In this document: positions 1 through 10,500 of the stretch, in pieces | Numbering within the stretch: the stretch's first letter is position 1 | How the letters are laid out: every line of letters begins with the position of its first letter | Source: Nemertoderma westbladi | Lineage: Eukaryota > Xenacoelomorpha > Nemertodermatida > Nemertodermatidae | Assembly: GCA_032718475.1 (NCBI GenBank) | Contig: JAUCBJ010007724.1 | Coordinates: forward strand, 1-53,841 | Reading direction: 5' to 3' | DNA: 53,841 nucleotides | Notes under the pieces: generated by a model | Told to the model about the DNA's origin: nothing | The model's database searches: none | What the model saw: only the letters and a program-made list of their open reading frames with translations | Program-made: the position numbers and the translations under genes

Positions 1-36
1 AAAATAATACGAACTGTAGGAATACACTACATTTTT

Positions 37-357
37 TTGGTGATTTTGGTCATTTTGGCCGCCAAAACGACCAAGTTAATGTTTATTGGGATTGGGACTG
101 TAGACGGTGTAGCTATGGGCTCCCCTATAGCCATGGCCATCGCTAATGCATTTTTAGCTCACCATGAACCAAATTGGATTAATGAATGCCCCCCCTCCTT
201 TAAACCGAAACTCTACAGGCGCTATGTTGATGACACTTTCCTTATTTTTGATAACAAACTCCAGTCAGACCAGTTTCTTGCTTACAGTACTTAAACTCTA
301 GACACAAATATATTAATTTTACTTGCGAACATGAACACAATTATTATCTTATTTATT
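37..357 (+). pseudogene. Penelope-like element reverse transcriptase fragment
   Basis: The translation contains DGVAMGSPI followed by YRRYVDDTFLIF, the RT block pair with the catalytic YVDD aspartates in the spacing of Penelope-like retroelements (family knowledge). The first frame stops at TAA 292-294. A frame shifted by one resumes with YLNSRHKYINFTCE, which is the next Penelope block, so the gene carries a frameshift there. Everything N-terminal of RT block 4 lies outside the window. The GIY-YIG endonuclease expected downstream is not seen. The element is interrupted by the inverted-repeat insertion beginning at 520, and a Penelope-like 3' end appears at about 1.8 kb. This is a dead fragment. 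Class call is fairly sure; subfamily unknown. Confidence 0.8.
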
Positions 358-519
358 AGAGACAGACACCCGACGTTGAATACACAAACTAGCTCCATTC
401 CTCTTGAATTATTTTAGGACACCCACCCAAACCCCCCCCCCCCCCCCCTCCCTCCTCCCCCTATCCCTTATTTACGACTTTACACATATACAGTATAGAC
501 CAATTTAGATAGGGTCTGA
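358..519. repeat. C-rich tract and flank
   Basis: A run of 17 C at 432-448 continues as C/T-rich sequence to about 471. No coding is visible after the Penelope frame ends. It is one of nine long poly-G/poly-C runs in the window. Confidence 0.8.
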
Positions 520-1665
520 GGGTAAATCTTTTCGACCTACGCGTAGTTGTCAACATTGGGTCATATATCACCAGTTTCAGAGTTTTAACAATAACTACGC
601 GTAGGTGCTACGCGTAGCTACGCGTAGGTGCTACGCGTAGCTACGCGTAGGTCCTACGCGACCTACGCATAGGTGCTACCCATAACTATGCCTATACGTC
701 CTTTATCATTAGTAGGCTTACGTATTCCAAGCGAGTCAGTACTAAAATAAGACACAATACGGTATGTTCAATAAACAACCCACAACCATCAAATGCTTTC
801 AACAGTAATTTATCCTATACCTGTATACTCTATATAGAGGAATACGCGAAGACTACATATTCTTCACTTCATGCGTTGCGGGCGGTAAAATGTGTTAATA
901 ATTAATGTTTAGAGTTCAAAAATAGTTTACAAAGGAAATAGGCCGATGGTTCTTATCGATTCTCTATGCTTTTTATTGCCTTTGTTCACGATAGGGCAAG
1001 GATATACTGTATTTAATATGTTAACCCCTTGACAAGGGAAGGGGGAGACTAAATTGTCTACCATGATTGGTTGCACTTGTTATTTGACCAAACAATTTGA
1101 TTATATGCAGTATTAATCAGCTTTCGCTTAACCTCTTCACCGGTAGACTGGTCGCTTTATTTACTACTGTTCAATATTTAAATAATCCAATGGAAACAAA
1201 GATACTTGAATCATGAGACGTGAATTTTAAGTTTACTTTTTATTCATCCTCTGTGTTTGTATGTGAAAGAGCCGAATATTATTTATTACCAGTGCTGTAT
1301 GTAGAGATATGAGTTTCCGATTCTGTTATTACATTTATCTGATAATCAGATACCTGACATATACCGATACTTGCCTAACAACTCAACCCTACCGGACCTG
1401 AAATGAAAAATCATTGTTATCAGGACTGCTACGCGTAGCACCTACGCGTAGCTACGCGTAGCACCTACGCGTAGTTTCAAAATACCTACGCGTAGTTCCA
1501 AAATAACTACGCGTAGTTTTAAAACACCTACGCGTAGTTGTTAAAAAGGCAGTAAGTCTGGCCCTACCGGTAAATGACAGGAATGGAAGTTACAAACTAC
1601 GCGTAGCTACGCGTAGCTACGCGTAGCTACGCGTAGGCCTACGCGTAGGTCGAAAAGATTTACCC
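520..1665. mobile_element. Non-autonomous inverted-repeat element (MITE/foldback) with palindrome arrays
   Basis: The two ends are perfect 27-bp inverted repeats (520-546 and 1639-1665), reading GGGTAAATCTTTTCGACC inward and then the 10-bp palindrome CTACGCGTAG. That palindrome occurs 18 times without error: six at 537-650 (starts 537, 595, 608, 618, 631, 641) and twelve at 1429-1648. Degenerate copies also occur at 651-700. The middle, about 700-1425, has no convincing ORF. No clear target duplication is visible, so the superfamily is undetermined. It lies inside, or next to, a broken Penelope-like element. The terminal inverted repeats and the absence of coding indicate a transposon mobilised in trans. 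Confidence 0.8.
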
Positions 1666-1789
1666 GGATATTTGCCGTTCTATTGTTTAAACCTATTTAC
1701 TATACTGCTCTCCCGTCTTAGGTAGGCCCTATTTCTGCACTATAGCACTACTGCATTCTATATTTGTTATTTGGCCATTTTTTTTACAT

Positions 1790-1905
1790 TTCTGTTTACT
1801 TTATTTTGGCTTATTATTGATTGCACTGAAGATGGTAGTTGTTTACTTCCGAAACGTTTGCAATTGACTTATAATATTATGAAAATAAAAACTTTATCGC
1901 TGTTC
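1790..1905 (+). mobile_element. Penelope-like 3' end with degenerate hammerhead-like core
   Basis: CTGAAGA at 1826-1832 and GAAAC at 1851-1855 flank a short stem-loop (GGTAGT pairing with ACTTCC with one mismatch). They are enclosed by ATTGCA (1820-1825) pairing with TGCAAT (1859-1864). CUGANGA...GAAA is the conserved part of the hammerhead ribozymes found in Penelope-like elements (established knowledge). No complete stem III with cleavage site is visible, so activity is doubtful. This probably continues the element whose RT fragment opens the window. Confidence 0.45.
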
Positions 1906-3088
1906 CTCATCTCAATACAACAGTAAATAACAACCCAAAGACCATACAGCCGAAAGCAGTTAGGGAGCACTACCCAGAATGGGGGTGGACGGACACCCCG
2001 AAAGGGGGTGGCTGTTTCTGACAAAATTTAAATTTTAGGCGTATTATCCACCCCGATTTTTATATATTGGGCTGGACTACAAAATATCAAAGAGCGACGA
2101 CTTTGGATTTGTCCACCCCGATTTCTAACTAGACTGGCCTACCATTACCATAGCAGAGTAGCAGGACATTAGCCACATAGGTAGTGGTTGACAGCAAAGT
2201 GATTCAGAGGACAGGTGCGTGAGTTGCAGTTTAGCGTTCAGTACCAAAGCAAGGTCCATGTCTGCTCTGAATGTGTAGGTGGTTGGGTAGCACTGCATTG
2301 CCCAAGGCCAACCAATACACCATAGGCCATAGCCTATGGTAATAAATTAGTTTGATGGGTGTGGGACATTGCATTATTAAATTTTTATCCACGAAAACGA
2401 AGTTGAAGAGGTGATGGATTCGATTTATCAATATAATTACTTTTATTTGACGGCTGGAAGTGTTAAGTGGGTTAGTAGTTGGATGTTTTATAATGGGAAC
2501 TGTTTTGGACGTTGAAGCTCAATAAGGGGCTTGCTAGTTCGAAGTTAGATATTGAGTAATTTCTTGGACATCGAAGCCGAAAAAGAGATCAATTTATTAT
2601 TGAATTTATCAATTTGATTTATTTAGTATAATAGTTGTGACATGGTAATTTTGAGCATATTTATTACATTTTTTAAATAGATGTTTCTTTTAATAGTGTA
2701 CAATAAATCAACAGTGCATACAGCACTTAAGGCCAACACCGTCACCAACCAACAAAATCTAAAAAGAATTTAGTAGATTAAGAGCCAGAGTTTGTTCATT
2801 CTTGTATCCTTCGAGACATTTATGATGTCGGCCGAGGAAGACCTTCAAGTAGACTAGGGGAGTGAGTGGAAGGCATCGCATTGGATTGCATCAAACATCC
2901 TGGCTGCCATATTATTATATGTATATGTATATATATTATATATAGCCTTATTATTATATAATAAGTACTTTAATATTGTTTATCAATTGAATTATAATGC
3001 CAGTAGTTTCTTGCACAATAATATTAATTTGTCTTTCGTTTTAGCTTGCTTTAATTGAAGAGTATATTGTTCTTTAATAATTCCTCAA
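1906..3088. other. Non-coding, AT-rich
   Basis: No ORF with recognisable content. Two similar short G/C blocks (around 1980-2010 and 2045-2125) carry GGGGGTGG / CCACCCCGA half-sites in opposite orientation. A TA-rich microsatellite lies at 2917-2965. Confidence 0.6.
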
Positions 3089-3625
3089 TTATCCTGCTAT
3101 TGTCCTGCTACCCCCCAACCGTAAATGTAAACCCTTCAGTTCGCTTATGGTGTCCACAAGTCCGTACATCTCATCCCACTTATTAATATCCCGTGGGATG
3201 CCATTAGGGAAAATAAGATTCAGGAGTTTATGAATTCCTTCGAGAACATAGTCCGCCCCTTCAGCGTTATTAGAAGGAGTTCTTTTAAACACAAGGTTGG
3301 CGTCTACGAATTCAAGGAAATCTTTTCGCAGGCGCATTCGTTCTGCGATATAATATCAAACTATTTGCTGATAGTGGATATGTCGCCGAGTATAGAATAA
3401 GGGGGCGAACTTCAACATCGCGCAGACAACTAATTCCATTCGCCCACACCGTATGCCTATGCGCATTATCACAATGGCTAGAACGTAGGTTACATTAAAT
3501 TCAAACAATGCAACAAAAGCCAGATGGGGCAATTGGTACGAAACTTATCAAGCTCATTGGAGACTGTGTCCTCGTCCAATGATTCGGTCACCTGCTCCAA
3601 AAACCGTTTCAATTGCTACCTCACA
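3089..3625 (-). pseudogene. Unknown gene family, copy 1 (DUF6589-like?)
   Basis: Read on the minus strand, the segment near 3600 encodes a piece like LKRFLEQVTESLDEDTV. After a frame change it continues with LAIVIMRIGIRCGR, FAPLFYTRRHIHYQ, one TGA stop, then FKRTPSNNAEGADYVLEGIH and INKWDEMYGLVDTISEL. Each block has a counterpart in the same order in the plus-strand region at 14.0-14.8 kb, so both descend from one protein family. The pattern of an H-x-Y motif, a (G/A)EG(G/A)DY-LEG-H block and a GIPR/GVPR turn followed by a W is reminiscent of the animal DUF6589 family often carried by mobile elements. That assignment is from memory and tentative. The upstream edge, TATATATTTTAG followed by coding, could be an exon boundary. 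Confidence 0.55.
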
Positions 3626-3671
3626 ACACCTAAAATATATAAATTTTATTAAATAATAATGACATGTTTAA

Positions 3672-3690
3672 GGGGGGGGGGGGGGGGGGG
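3672..3690. repeat. Poly-G tract (19 G)
   Basis: Uninterrupted run of 19 G directly upstream (in minus-strand sense) of the family copy at 3.1-3.6 kb. Tracts this long are prone to slippage and assembly error, so the length is approximate. Confidence 0.9.
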
Positions 3691-4291
3691 TCACTAATTG
3701 ACTACCGACAGACTGACATACAGACATAGTAGGTTGTATTGAAAGTGAAACCTGATATCGCTTTTATATTTTAACAGACAAACTGTAAGATACACAATCC
3801 CAAACAGACACTTTTCACAGACATCCACACAGTGAAAGATTAACAATATCAATTTAAAGGGAGTCCATGGGCCAGCCAGCATAGGGGATACTTTTTGGTA
3901 ACCACCCGGAACTTATATTTTTGGGAAGACCTAGCTTTTGGCCATTCATTTTGATATGATAACAAATCTGAATCGGTAGCTGACTTGGTGTTATCACCGG
4001 TTGTCATGGAAATGGTAAAACAACAAACATGCTGTAGTATTCTAATAACTCGATATAAATTCATCGCATCTTTTGAAAAATATAGCTACTGGTCTAACAA
4101 TTCTAAATGTGACATAAAATTCTGGAATATAATTATTGTTACCATAGGAACGCTGCTAAATAAAAACTGACATGTTTTAGAAAAATAGCTACTATTCTAG
4201 AACAATAACATTATTTTAAAAACAAATTACCACATTTTATTGAATATTAGTTTTGGAAAATTTTGGTATACTGAGAGCTAAATGTGTTTTG
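3691..4291. other. Non-coding
   Basis: AT-rich sequence with only short, low-information ORFs on both strands. I see no promoter, repeat unit or RNA gene I can support. Confidence 0.5.
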
Positions 4292-5137
4292 TTATAATGG
4301 TGATATAAGGTTCCAAAGATATATACCCATATTTGAAATATTTTTATTTTTCATTATTTTATTTTCCGATAACGCAATACAGCCATTGTTATCCTCGAAT
4401 AACGTAGTGCTCCCATTTTGGTCAATGCCTAAATCCCCCAATAAAGTTCTTAACCACAATAACACCCTGGTGGCGACACTAGCATCAATATACTCTGCCT
4501 CTGTTGTACTCTGAGCCACAAGTGTTTGTTTTTTACACGCCCATGAAATAAGCGAATCGTTCACAAAAAACAAATATCCAGAGATAGATTTTCTATCATA
4601 GTTTCTTCCCCAATCAGCATCTACATATCCAACTAATTGAACACGGTTGTTAGATTGATCAGCAACATATTCAATGCTGACATCCATCGTTCCTTTAATG
4701 TATCTGAATATTATCTTCACCGCTTTCCAGTGTTCCTCGCCTGGATTAGAACTGAATTGATTAACATTACTTAGTGCTGCAGCCAAGTCCGGTCTTGTAG
4801 CACAAACAGCATATGTCAGTCCTCCAATAGCCGCTTGATAACTCTTCTGATTAACTGACTCCCCTTCATTAAGTGACAAATTTGAATTGGCATCAAACGG
4901 TGTTGATACAGTATTACAGTCTTGCATTCCAAACTTATTTAAGAGATCTTCAAGATATGCTTGCTGATTTAATTTTAATTTTCGATTATCGCGATCTCTT
5001 TCTATCTTGATTCCCAAGCAGTAACGTACTTCACCTAAATCTTTTGTATTAAATCGCTCTGAAATTGCCAATTTTTCTTCCTTCAACATAACCATGGAAT
5101 TGGAGCAAAGAAGTAAGTCATCTACATATAACGCCAT
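4292..5137 (-). pseudogene. Ty1/copia retrotransposon RT C-terminus and RNase H
   Basis: A 281-codon frame starts at the RT catalytic motif (YVDD, residues 4-7). It continues through the copia linker with YCLGIKIERD and GGLTYAVCATRPDL. It ends in the copia RNase H with VGYVDADWG (D173/D175), AQSTTEAEYI (E213-E215) and FEDNNGCIAL (D249). These are the expected catalytic acidic residues of RVT_2 and RNase HI. Gag, protease, integrase and the N-terminal two thirds of RT are missing. After residue about 258 the copia consensus is lost, so the 3' end is also broken. No LTR is recognised. It is a double-truncated remnant with an unusually long open frame. Confidence 0.9.
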
Positions 5138-5588
5138 TATTATTAATAAATTAGCTAATACATTAAATTACATACCTAATGAAACTTATTTAAATTTATT
5201 CACGGATAGTAGTTTGAGTAGAGAAAGGAACCGATATGTACTGTAGTTGGATATAGCAAATAATAATAATAATAGTATAAAATATAATATAAAAACTTGA
5301 AATATTTTTTAACCCTTTGCAGCCGGAAGCTCTCAAAAAATCGTCTGCTACTGTCCTGATCTTTTTAAACTGAATTTAAAGTATATTTAAACAAACAAAA
5401 CCTTATCTGATGACCCAAAATTGCACAATCACCTATAGTAGATATCAGTACTTAGTTTAATGGACCATTATTATTTAATTAATTAACTAATTAGCTAATT
5501 AATTAATTAATTAACAAACTAATTAATTAGTTAATTAATTAACCAAATAATTAGTTAATATTTAGACAATTGTTCACATAATGGTAAA
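5138..5588. repeat. AT-rich spacer with TTAATTAA array
   Basis: 5475-5560 is a degenerate array of TTAATTAA/CTAATTAG units, itself nearly palindromic. It lies just past the stop side of the piggyBac ORF. piggyBac elements insert at TTAA (known), so this region is a natural target, but no transposon terminus is identifiable. The rest holds no gene. Confidence 0.6.
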
Positions 5589-6851
5589 CTAATTGTGGGG
5601 TGGAAATTCGCTGAAACACGATACACAAAGTCTAGGTTGACCAGGGCACACAGCACAGACGTATCGGGTTTTATTTGTAATGTTCTTACTCCAGCATACA
5701 CGACAACGCTTCTGGGGATGCAGTGATCTCCCAGATTGTTCTAGTTTAGTTAGTTTATGGGTAACTGTCGCCGGGTCTGGAATGGGTGGCAACGATGAAC
5801 GCTTGGCGTTATGATAGGCTTTTGTCGGCACCTTTGTGAGGTGATCAACTACGTTTAGTAGGTATTCGTCGAATCTCAAGTGTGTTGGTTTCTTATCAGC
5901 CCGAAACAGTATGAAACTGTTCAATACAAGACGCTGCAGATAGTGTATTCCGACTTTCACAAACCAAGTTTGAGTTTTACGCACTGCATTACAGGAAGAA
6001 ATCATTTGGTCTGTCACATCCATGCTGCCCATGTTTAGGTTGTAGTTCTCTATAACGGTGGGTTTCTTGTATTCAACAGTTTGAGAACCAGGCAGGAAAC
6101 GAGTCTTATCAACCAACCCTACATTGTCCACAGATGTAATAAAGTTTACAACTTTCTTATCGCAGTACTTTATGATAAGGATGGGCCCGTTACCATTTCC
6201 ATTCCGAGCAAACACAGAGTTTATGGGTTGTATGGGTTTATCCTTTACATTCACTGGTACGCCTCGATTGGGCCTTATAGTTCCCCGAAGTGAAGTTGTC
6301 CTACCATGTAGATAGTTTGTAAGCCGTAAACTATTGTACCAATTATCTGTACTGACGGTGTATCCCTTATCCAAGTATTGAGCTACTGAGTATTGAGTAT
6401 ATTTACTCAACATGGCCTCTACAACTTTCTCAGATTTACTCAAAGTATCCTCACCTTCTTCTTCATTACCTAGGACAGATTGGGCGCCAAAGTAAATAAA
6501 AGTTGACAACATGTAGCTGAAACTATCACAAAGCATATAGAGCTTTATTCCAAATCTGGCACGTTTTGTCCGTATAAACTGCCTGAAATGGAGTCTTCCT
6601 TTGTGTAACAGTAGTGAAACATCGAGTGAGAGTTCTTTTTTCGCCTCATAAACTTTGACGACCCTATGCATCTCCTCCATGAAATCATTCAACCTTGTTA
6701 TCTTCTCACCAGCATCATATTCCTCCAGGTTTGAAAATCTGAGGTAGCGGAGAATCTGACAGTAACGATCACGAGACACCAGCCAACTGAAATGCGGAGT
6801 TGCAATATTTGCTCTTGTAGCCCAGTAACTATGTATCGTTGTTGGCTTCCT
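5589..6851 (-). pseudogene. piggyBac-family transposase, 5'-truncated
   Basis: The frame is open from the stop at 6852-6854 to 5589, and no ATG is seen near the start. The translation opens with WATRANIATPHFSWLVSRDRY, the middle of the piggyBac N-terminal region. The DDE domain follows. Numbering from the GTG at 6779, the catalytic aspartates are D53 (LSLDVSLLLHKGR, where most relatives have DE), D145 (STDNWYNSL) and D254/D257 (MGSMDVTDQ). The last 40 residues form a cysteine-rich finger (CRVC, CAVC, CVSC), as in piggyBac transposases. About 420 codons survive of a usual 550-600, and no internal stop interrupts them. The N-terminus ends exactly at a TTTAATTTAA junction shared with the BEL/Pao fragment. 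The catalytic core looks intact, but no terminal repeats are recognised. Confidence 0.92.
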
Positions 6852-6870
6852 TTAATTTAATTTAATTTAA
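6852..6870. other. Transposon-transposon breakpoint (TTTAA repeats)
   Basis: Three and a half TTTAA/TTAAT units separate two coding fragments that diverge head-to-head. The piggyBac frame on the minus strand is open to 6851, and the BEL/Pao Gag frame on the plus strand is open from 6866. Both lose their true 5' ends here. Confidence 0.7.
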
Positions 6871-7642
6871 ATTCGATGGAAATAGGCCGGAAGAATACCT
6901 GCAATTTCGGCGCATGTATAGCAATGAAATATTGACAAAGAACATGACGCAGGCGGAGTGCCTAAAACATCTACAGGTGTATACAGGAGGCCCAGCATAC
7001 GACATCGTGAGGCAGTACCAGAGCATCGAGGGCGGCTTCACAACAGCATGGCGGGCACTAGACAGGGAGTATGGGCACCCGGCCAAGATCATCCGACAAA
7101 CCCTGAGAGGTATAACATCGGGTGGCCTACAGGATAACCCCGTTAGCATAAAGACATTTGCGAACAAAGTCGAGAAGGCGCTAATCGTGTTAAAGACGCT
7201 AGACGCGCCATATGAACTCAACGCATATAATAACATCACCACGATAGCGCAGGCACTGCCGATCTGGTTGCGCAACAAGTGGAGGAAAATCGCTTTCTCC
7301 ACTCGAGAGAGGAAGGGTGCGGAACTGGGCCTAGAAGAGATGTCGAGCTTCCTAAACTACGAAGCCAAATTAATCACAGACCCAGTCTATAGCGAGGATA
7401 GTCTGGGAAAGGGGCCAAAGACCGAATACAACAGGCCGAAACCAGAACACAACACGGCGAACGCATTGCCAAAGCTCAGACAATTGCTGCCATACGCAGC
7501 GACGCAGGGGACTGCTAGTCCACATGTAGCCGGGGGTAGGGCCATACCATGGAGCGGACAGGGGAAAAATAACAACACAAATAAATTAACCCCAACACGC
7601 CCCATAGGCCGAACCCAAACAATAAAAATAGTAGAGATCTAG
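6866..7642 (+). pseudogene. gag: BEL/Pao Gag (DUF1759-like)
   Basis: The frame is open before the first ATG (6914) with FDGNRPEEYLQF. The Gag core follows: ECLKHLQVYTGGPAYDIV, then AWRALDREYGHPAKI, which match the leucine-rich DUF1759 pattern of BEL/Pao Gag (L...L.G.A, then A...L...YG.P). In the family this domain packages the RNA into particles in the cytoplasm. About 260 codons survive. The N-terminus is lost at the junction with piggyBac, and the frame ends at TAG 7640-7642 before the zinc knuckle region. Confidence 0.8.
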
Positions 7643-8249
7643 GTACTAACACAAGTGCGATACGCAGTGCACTATACAAGGACGGCTATAACCCAAACAA
7701 CAAATGCCAACTACACACGAACGCACTTCATCAGACCATGAACTGCAGATATTGGCAAGCACTACCCAGAGAAGATCAGATAGAGAATACGCGAGGAGGA
7801 ACAAAGTCTGTCCTCGATGTGTGACAGGTGGACATAGAGCTAACCAATGCAAGGAAACACCAATTAAGTTCGGTCAAGGCAAAGGACAGACAATGGCAAC
7901 AAGCACCGTAGGGGCAAAGAAGAGAGGAACGGTACTACTCGGGGTAGTACCAGTGAGGGTGATCAGAGAAGGTGATCGATCAGTATCCATGCTGATGCTG
8001 GTTGACAGTGGAGCAGCCTTCACATTGGTCGAGAATTGGGTGGCCGAAGAGATAGGATTGCAGACGAGGCCAAGTAGAATGGCAGTAACAACCATTTCCA
8101 GCAAGGATGAGGTCCTGGAGATGAGGACTGGACAAGTGCAGGATAGCAGCGATAGCACCGGGATGCGACTATGGGGCGACCATCGACCCCATCCAGGTGA
8201 TAGAGTCGATAAATATCAATGCCAGACGACCAACCAACATAGAGGTTGA
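7643..8249 (+). pseudogene. BEL/Pao zinc knuckles and DUF1758 protease
   Basis: Two frames must be combined. One carries CQLHTNALHQTMNC (first zinc knuckle), and after a frameshift near 7785 the other carries CPRCVTGGHRANQC, a clean C-x2-C-x4-H-x4-C knuckle. The same frame holds LMLVDSGAAFTLVENWVAEE, the retropepsin D-S-G active-site loop. A further frameshift near 8170 moves the end of the protease domain into the frame that continues to RT. In the intact family the protease cleaves the polyprotein. The two frameshifts show this copy is dead. Confidence 0.82.
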
Positions 8250-9068
8250 ACAATATAGATTCCTGGACAGTATCGACTTCTCAATACCAGAAGTGGACGT
8301 TAGGAAGGTATCCATCATAGTAGGAATGGACTGCCCGACGGCCCATAAGAGAATGCAGACGGTCTTCGGCGAAGACAAACAGTATGACCCATTGGCAATT
8401 TTAACACCATTCTTGTGGACGATGAGCGGCCCAATTAGAACCAAGATTCCGTTTAGGATGTTGGAGACATCAGGGTGCATGTTCGCGGGAACCATGAGTG
8501 AGATGGAAGATGAAGGAGCGGAGGAGCAGCTCAGGAGACTGCTTAGGCAGGATTTTGAGGGTTTGAAAGAGACCGGGGTCGGAACCTCGGTGGAAGATAA
8601 ACAGGCCATACAACGCATAAAGGAGTCGATGAGATGCGACGAGGGGCAGTACACCATAGGGATGGTATGGAAACAACCAAAATTACCGCTACCTGACAAC
8701 AAAGGAATGGTACTCACGAGGCTTCGTAAGTTGAAGCAAACGCTAAAACGGAGCCCCAAAAAGAATGAGTACATTCATAGAACTATAAGAAAGTACGTCA
8801 AGAAAGGATGGGCCGTGGAGTTACCGGTTGACAAACTTAACATGGACAGGACCTATTACCTGCCACTTCACGTGGCTCTAGACCCGAAGAAAGGTAAACT
8901 GCGGATGGTAGTTGACGCATCGGCTAAGACCAACGGCAAATGCCTAAACGATTATCTGCTGGAAGGTCCCAATATCTATAATTCAGGGATTGAGGTCCTA
9001 CTCAGATTCAGAAACGGGAGGCACGCCTTCACCTGCGACATTGAAGGCATGTTCAACAAGTCCGTGTG
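8197..9068 (+). pseudogene. pol: BEL/Pao protease end, linker and RT N-terminal half
   Basis: The protease C-terminus (VSIIVGMDCP) leads through a charged linker (around EEQLRRLLRQDFEGL) into the RT fingers and palm: YYLPLHVAL, KLRMVVDASAKTNGKCLNDYLLEGP in separate blocks, then LLRFRNGRHAFTCDIEGMF, where D of CDIEGMF is the first catalytic aspartate. This order and the DASAK / LND-LL-GP wording are diagnostic of BEL/Pao RT. The frame ends at TGA 9066-9068 because of a one-base shift, and the RT continues in the next frame. Confidence 0.9.
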
Positions 9069-9497
9069 ACGGAGGAGGATAGTGACAGCCAGCGCTTCCT
9101 ATGGTACAACGGCGACGAGGAACCGTCGACAATACCGATGTACAAGATGGTGGCGCAGAATATGGGGGCCAAGTCGTCCTCATTTACGATGACTGTGGCT
9201 GTGAGGGACACAGTAGAGGGGAAAGAGGAGAGATATAGCGCCAAAGCCGTCGATATGATTCGACGCAGCTTCTATGTAGATGATGGGATGGAGTCTGGTA
9301 ACACAGTTAAAGAACTACTGGATACAGGGCGCGAGGTTCGCGACATCCTGAAGGGATCCGGGTTTAACCTGACCAAGTTCCAATCCAGCTCGGAAGAGTT
9401 TATGAGAGCCATAGAGGACAGGAGGCCAGAGTCGACCATGGATAATCCCACAACAGCCAAGGGACAGGACATGGCGAACAAGAGGGTAGAGTCCTAG
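9066..9497 (+). pseudogene. pol: BEL/Pao RT C-terminal half
   Basis: Continues directly with RVTEEDSDSQRFLW, YKMVAQNMGAKSS and RRSFYVDDGMESG, where YVDD holds the second and third catalytic aspartates. Then comes GFNLTKFQSS, matching the primer-grip side of the BEL/Pao RT. The frame ends at TAG 9495-9497, where CAG would give glutamine, and reads on in frame into the next segment. Together with the preceding frame this covers a complete RT, split by one frameshift. Confidence 0.9.
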
Positions 9498-9959
9498 CAG
9501 AAGGCGTTAGGGATTGTGTGGAACCGAGAGACAGACGAGTTCAAGTACCAGCTGAGCCAAGATGGCGCGGACATCCACACAAAGCGGGGCTATGTATCGT
9601 ACATAGCACGGATATACGATCCCCTAGGCCTAGCATCCCCACTATTAGTCACGGGGAAGCAAATACTTAAGAAAGTATATAAGCTAAAGGACGAGTGGGA
9701 TACAGAGGTCCCGGAAGAGATCAGCAAGCAGTGGAGTAAGTGGACAGAGAGTTTAAAACAAATGGGGACATACAGCATGCCACGTGTGTATTTCCCAGAT
9801 GGGGACATGACGAATCTGGATCTACACATGTTCTCCGAAGCGTCTTTGGAAGCATACGGAGCGGCACTCTACCTAGTACAATGAGAGGGGGCTCATAAGC
9901 CCAGACTTGCATTCAGCAAAGCAAAGTCGACGCCGCCAGATTCAGCATCGGTCCCGAAG
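9498..9959 (+). pseudogene. pol: BEL/Pao connection domain and start of RNase H
   Basis: In frame after the TAG: GIVWNRETDEFKYQ, KRGYVSYIARIYDPLGLASP, then LDLHMFSEASLEAYGAALY, which is the Pao-type RNase H start (family: H-x-F-x-D-A-S; here the expected Asp is E in SEAS). A TGA at 9882-9884 interrupts. The next residues (LAFSKAKSTPP, SVPKL) are RNase H, but the text then jumps within a few codons to the integrase zinc finger. Most of RNase H and the integrase N-terminus are therefore deleted. Confidence 0.82.
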
Positions 9960-10310
9960 TTGATATTGCATGGGGGCACCAACCGGACCCTCATGGAGAT
10001 AAGGAGGACCTTCTGGATCACGCAACTAAGAAAGAAGGTGAAAGCGGTAGTGGGGCAGTGCCAAACCTGCCGACGGACGAGGAAGGAGCGGGCCGTACAG
10101 GAGATGGCGCCATTACCAGCCAGCAGGGTGAGACAGCACGACCCGCCATTCACGCACTGCGGTGTAAATATGTTCGGACTGATAAAGATTAGGGTGATGC
10201 GGCACACGGAGAAGCGCTATGGCATTATTTTCATATGTAACAACACGCGGGCAGTAGGAATAGAACTTGCCCAAGACGCAACCACATTGGCATTCATTGT
10301 GATTTGGTGA
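9955..10310 (+). pseudogene. pol: BEL/Pao integrase zinc-binding domain and partial core
   Basis: HGGTNRTLMEIRRTFWI, VVGQCQTCRR and MAPLPASRV form the H-C-C end of the integrase zinc finger and its linker. The core starts at FTHCGVNMFGLIKI, where relatives have GVDMFGP, so the first catalytic aspartate is changed to Asn. It continues through KRYGIIFICNNTRAVGIEL. The frame stops after LAFIVIW, and the second Asp and the Glu of the DDE triad are absent. This is an internal deletion as well as an active-site loss. Confidence 0.85.
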
Positions 10311-10500
10311 TCGTCACGCACGACACCATTATTACCAATCAATGGAAATTGGCAAGAGTAGTGGACACTTACTCCGACGAGGACGGAAGAGTCCAATCGG
10401 TAGAAGTGCGGATAGGTGGCAAGATAGGAGCGAAAGATAGGAAGACCTACAGGAGGGCTTCAGAAGTGCTGCCTACTAGAGGGCGCACCTTAGTGTTTAG
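10304..10500 (+). pseudogene. BEL/Pao C-terminal DUF5641-like domain
   Basis: NQWKLARVVDTYSDEDGRVQ followed by VEVRIGGK and EVLP matches the short beta-rich domain after integrase in BEL/Pao Pol (family pattern W-x-L-x-R-V ... G-x-D-G-x-V-R). It joins to the integrase core without the intervening 150-200 residues. After about 10500 the frame is low-complexity. Confidence 0.7.

Noticed and set aside
5470-5565. piggyBac terminal repeat in the TTAATTAA array
   Set aside because: It is a simple palindromic AT repeat without the C-C-C-type inverted ends of piggyBac elements.
6862-8774. Several minus-strand ORFs opposite the BEL/Pao Gag-Pol
   Set aside because: They are shadows of the plus-strand coding sequence, with no recognisable motif.
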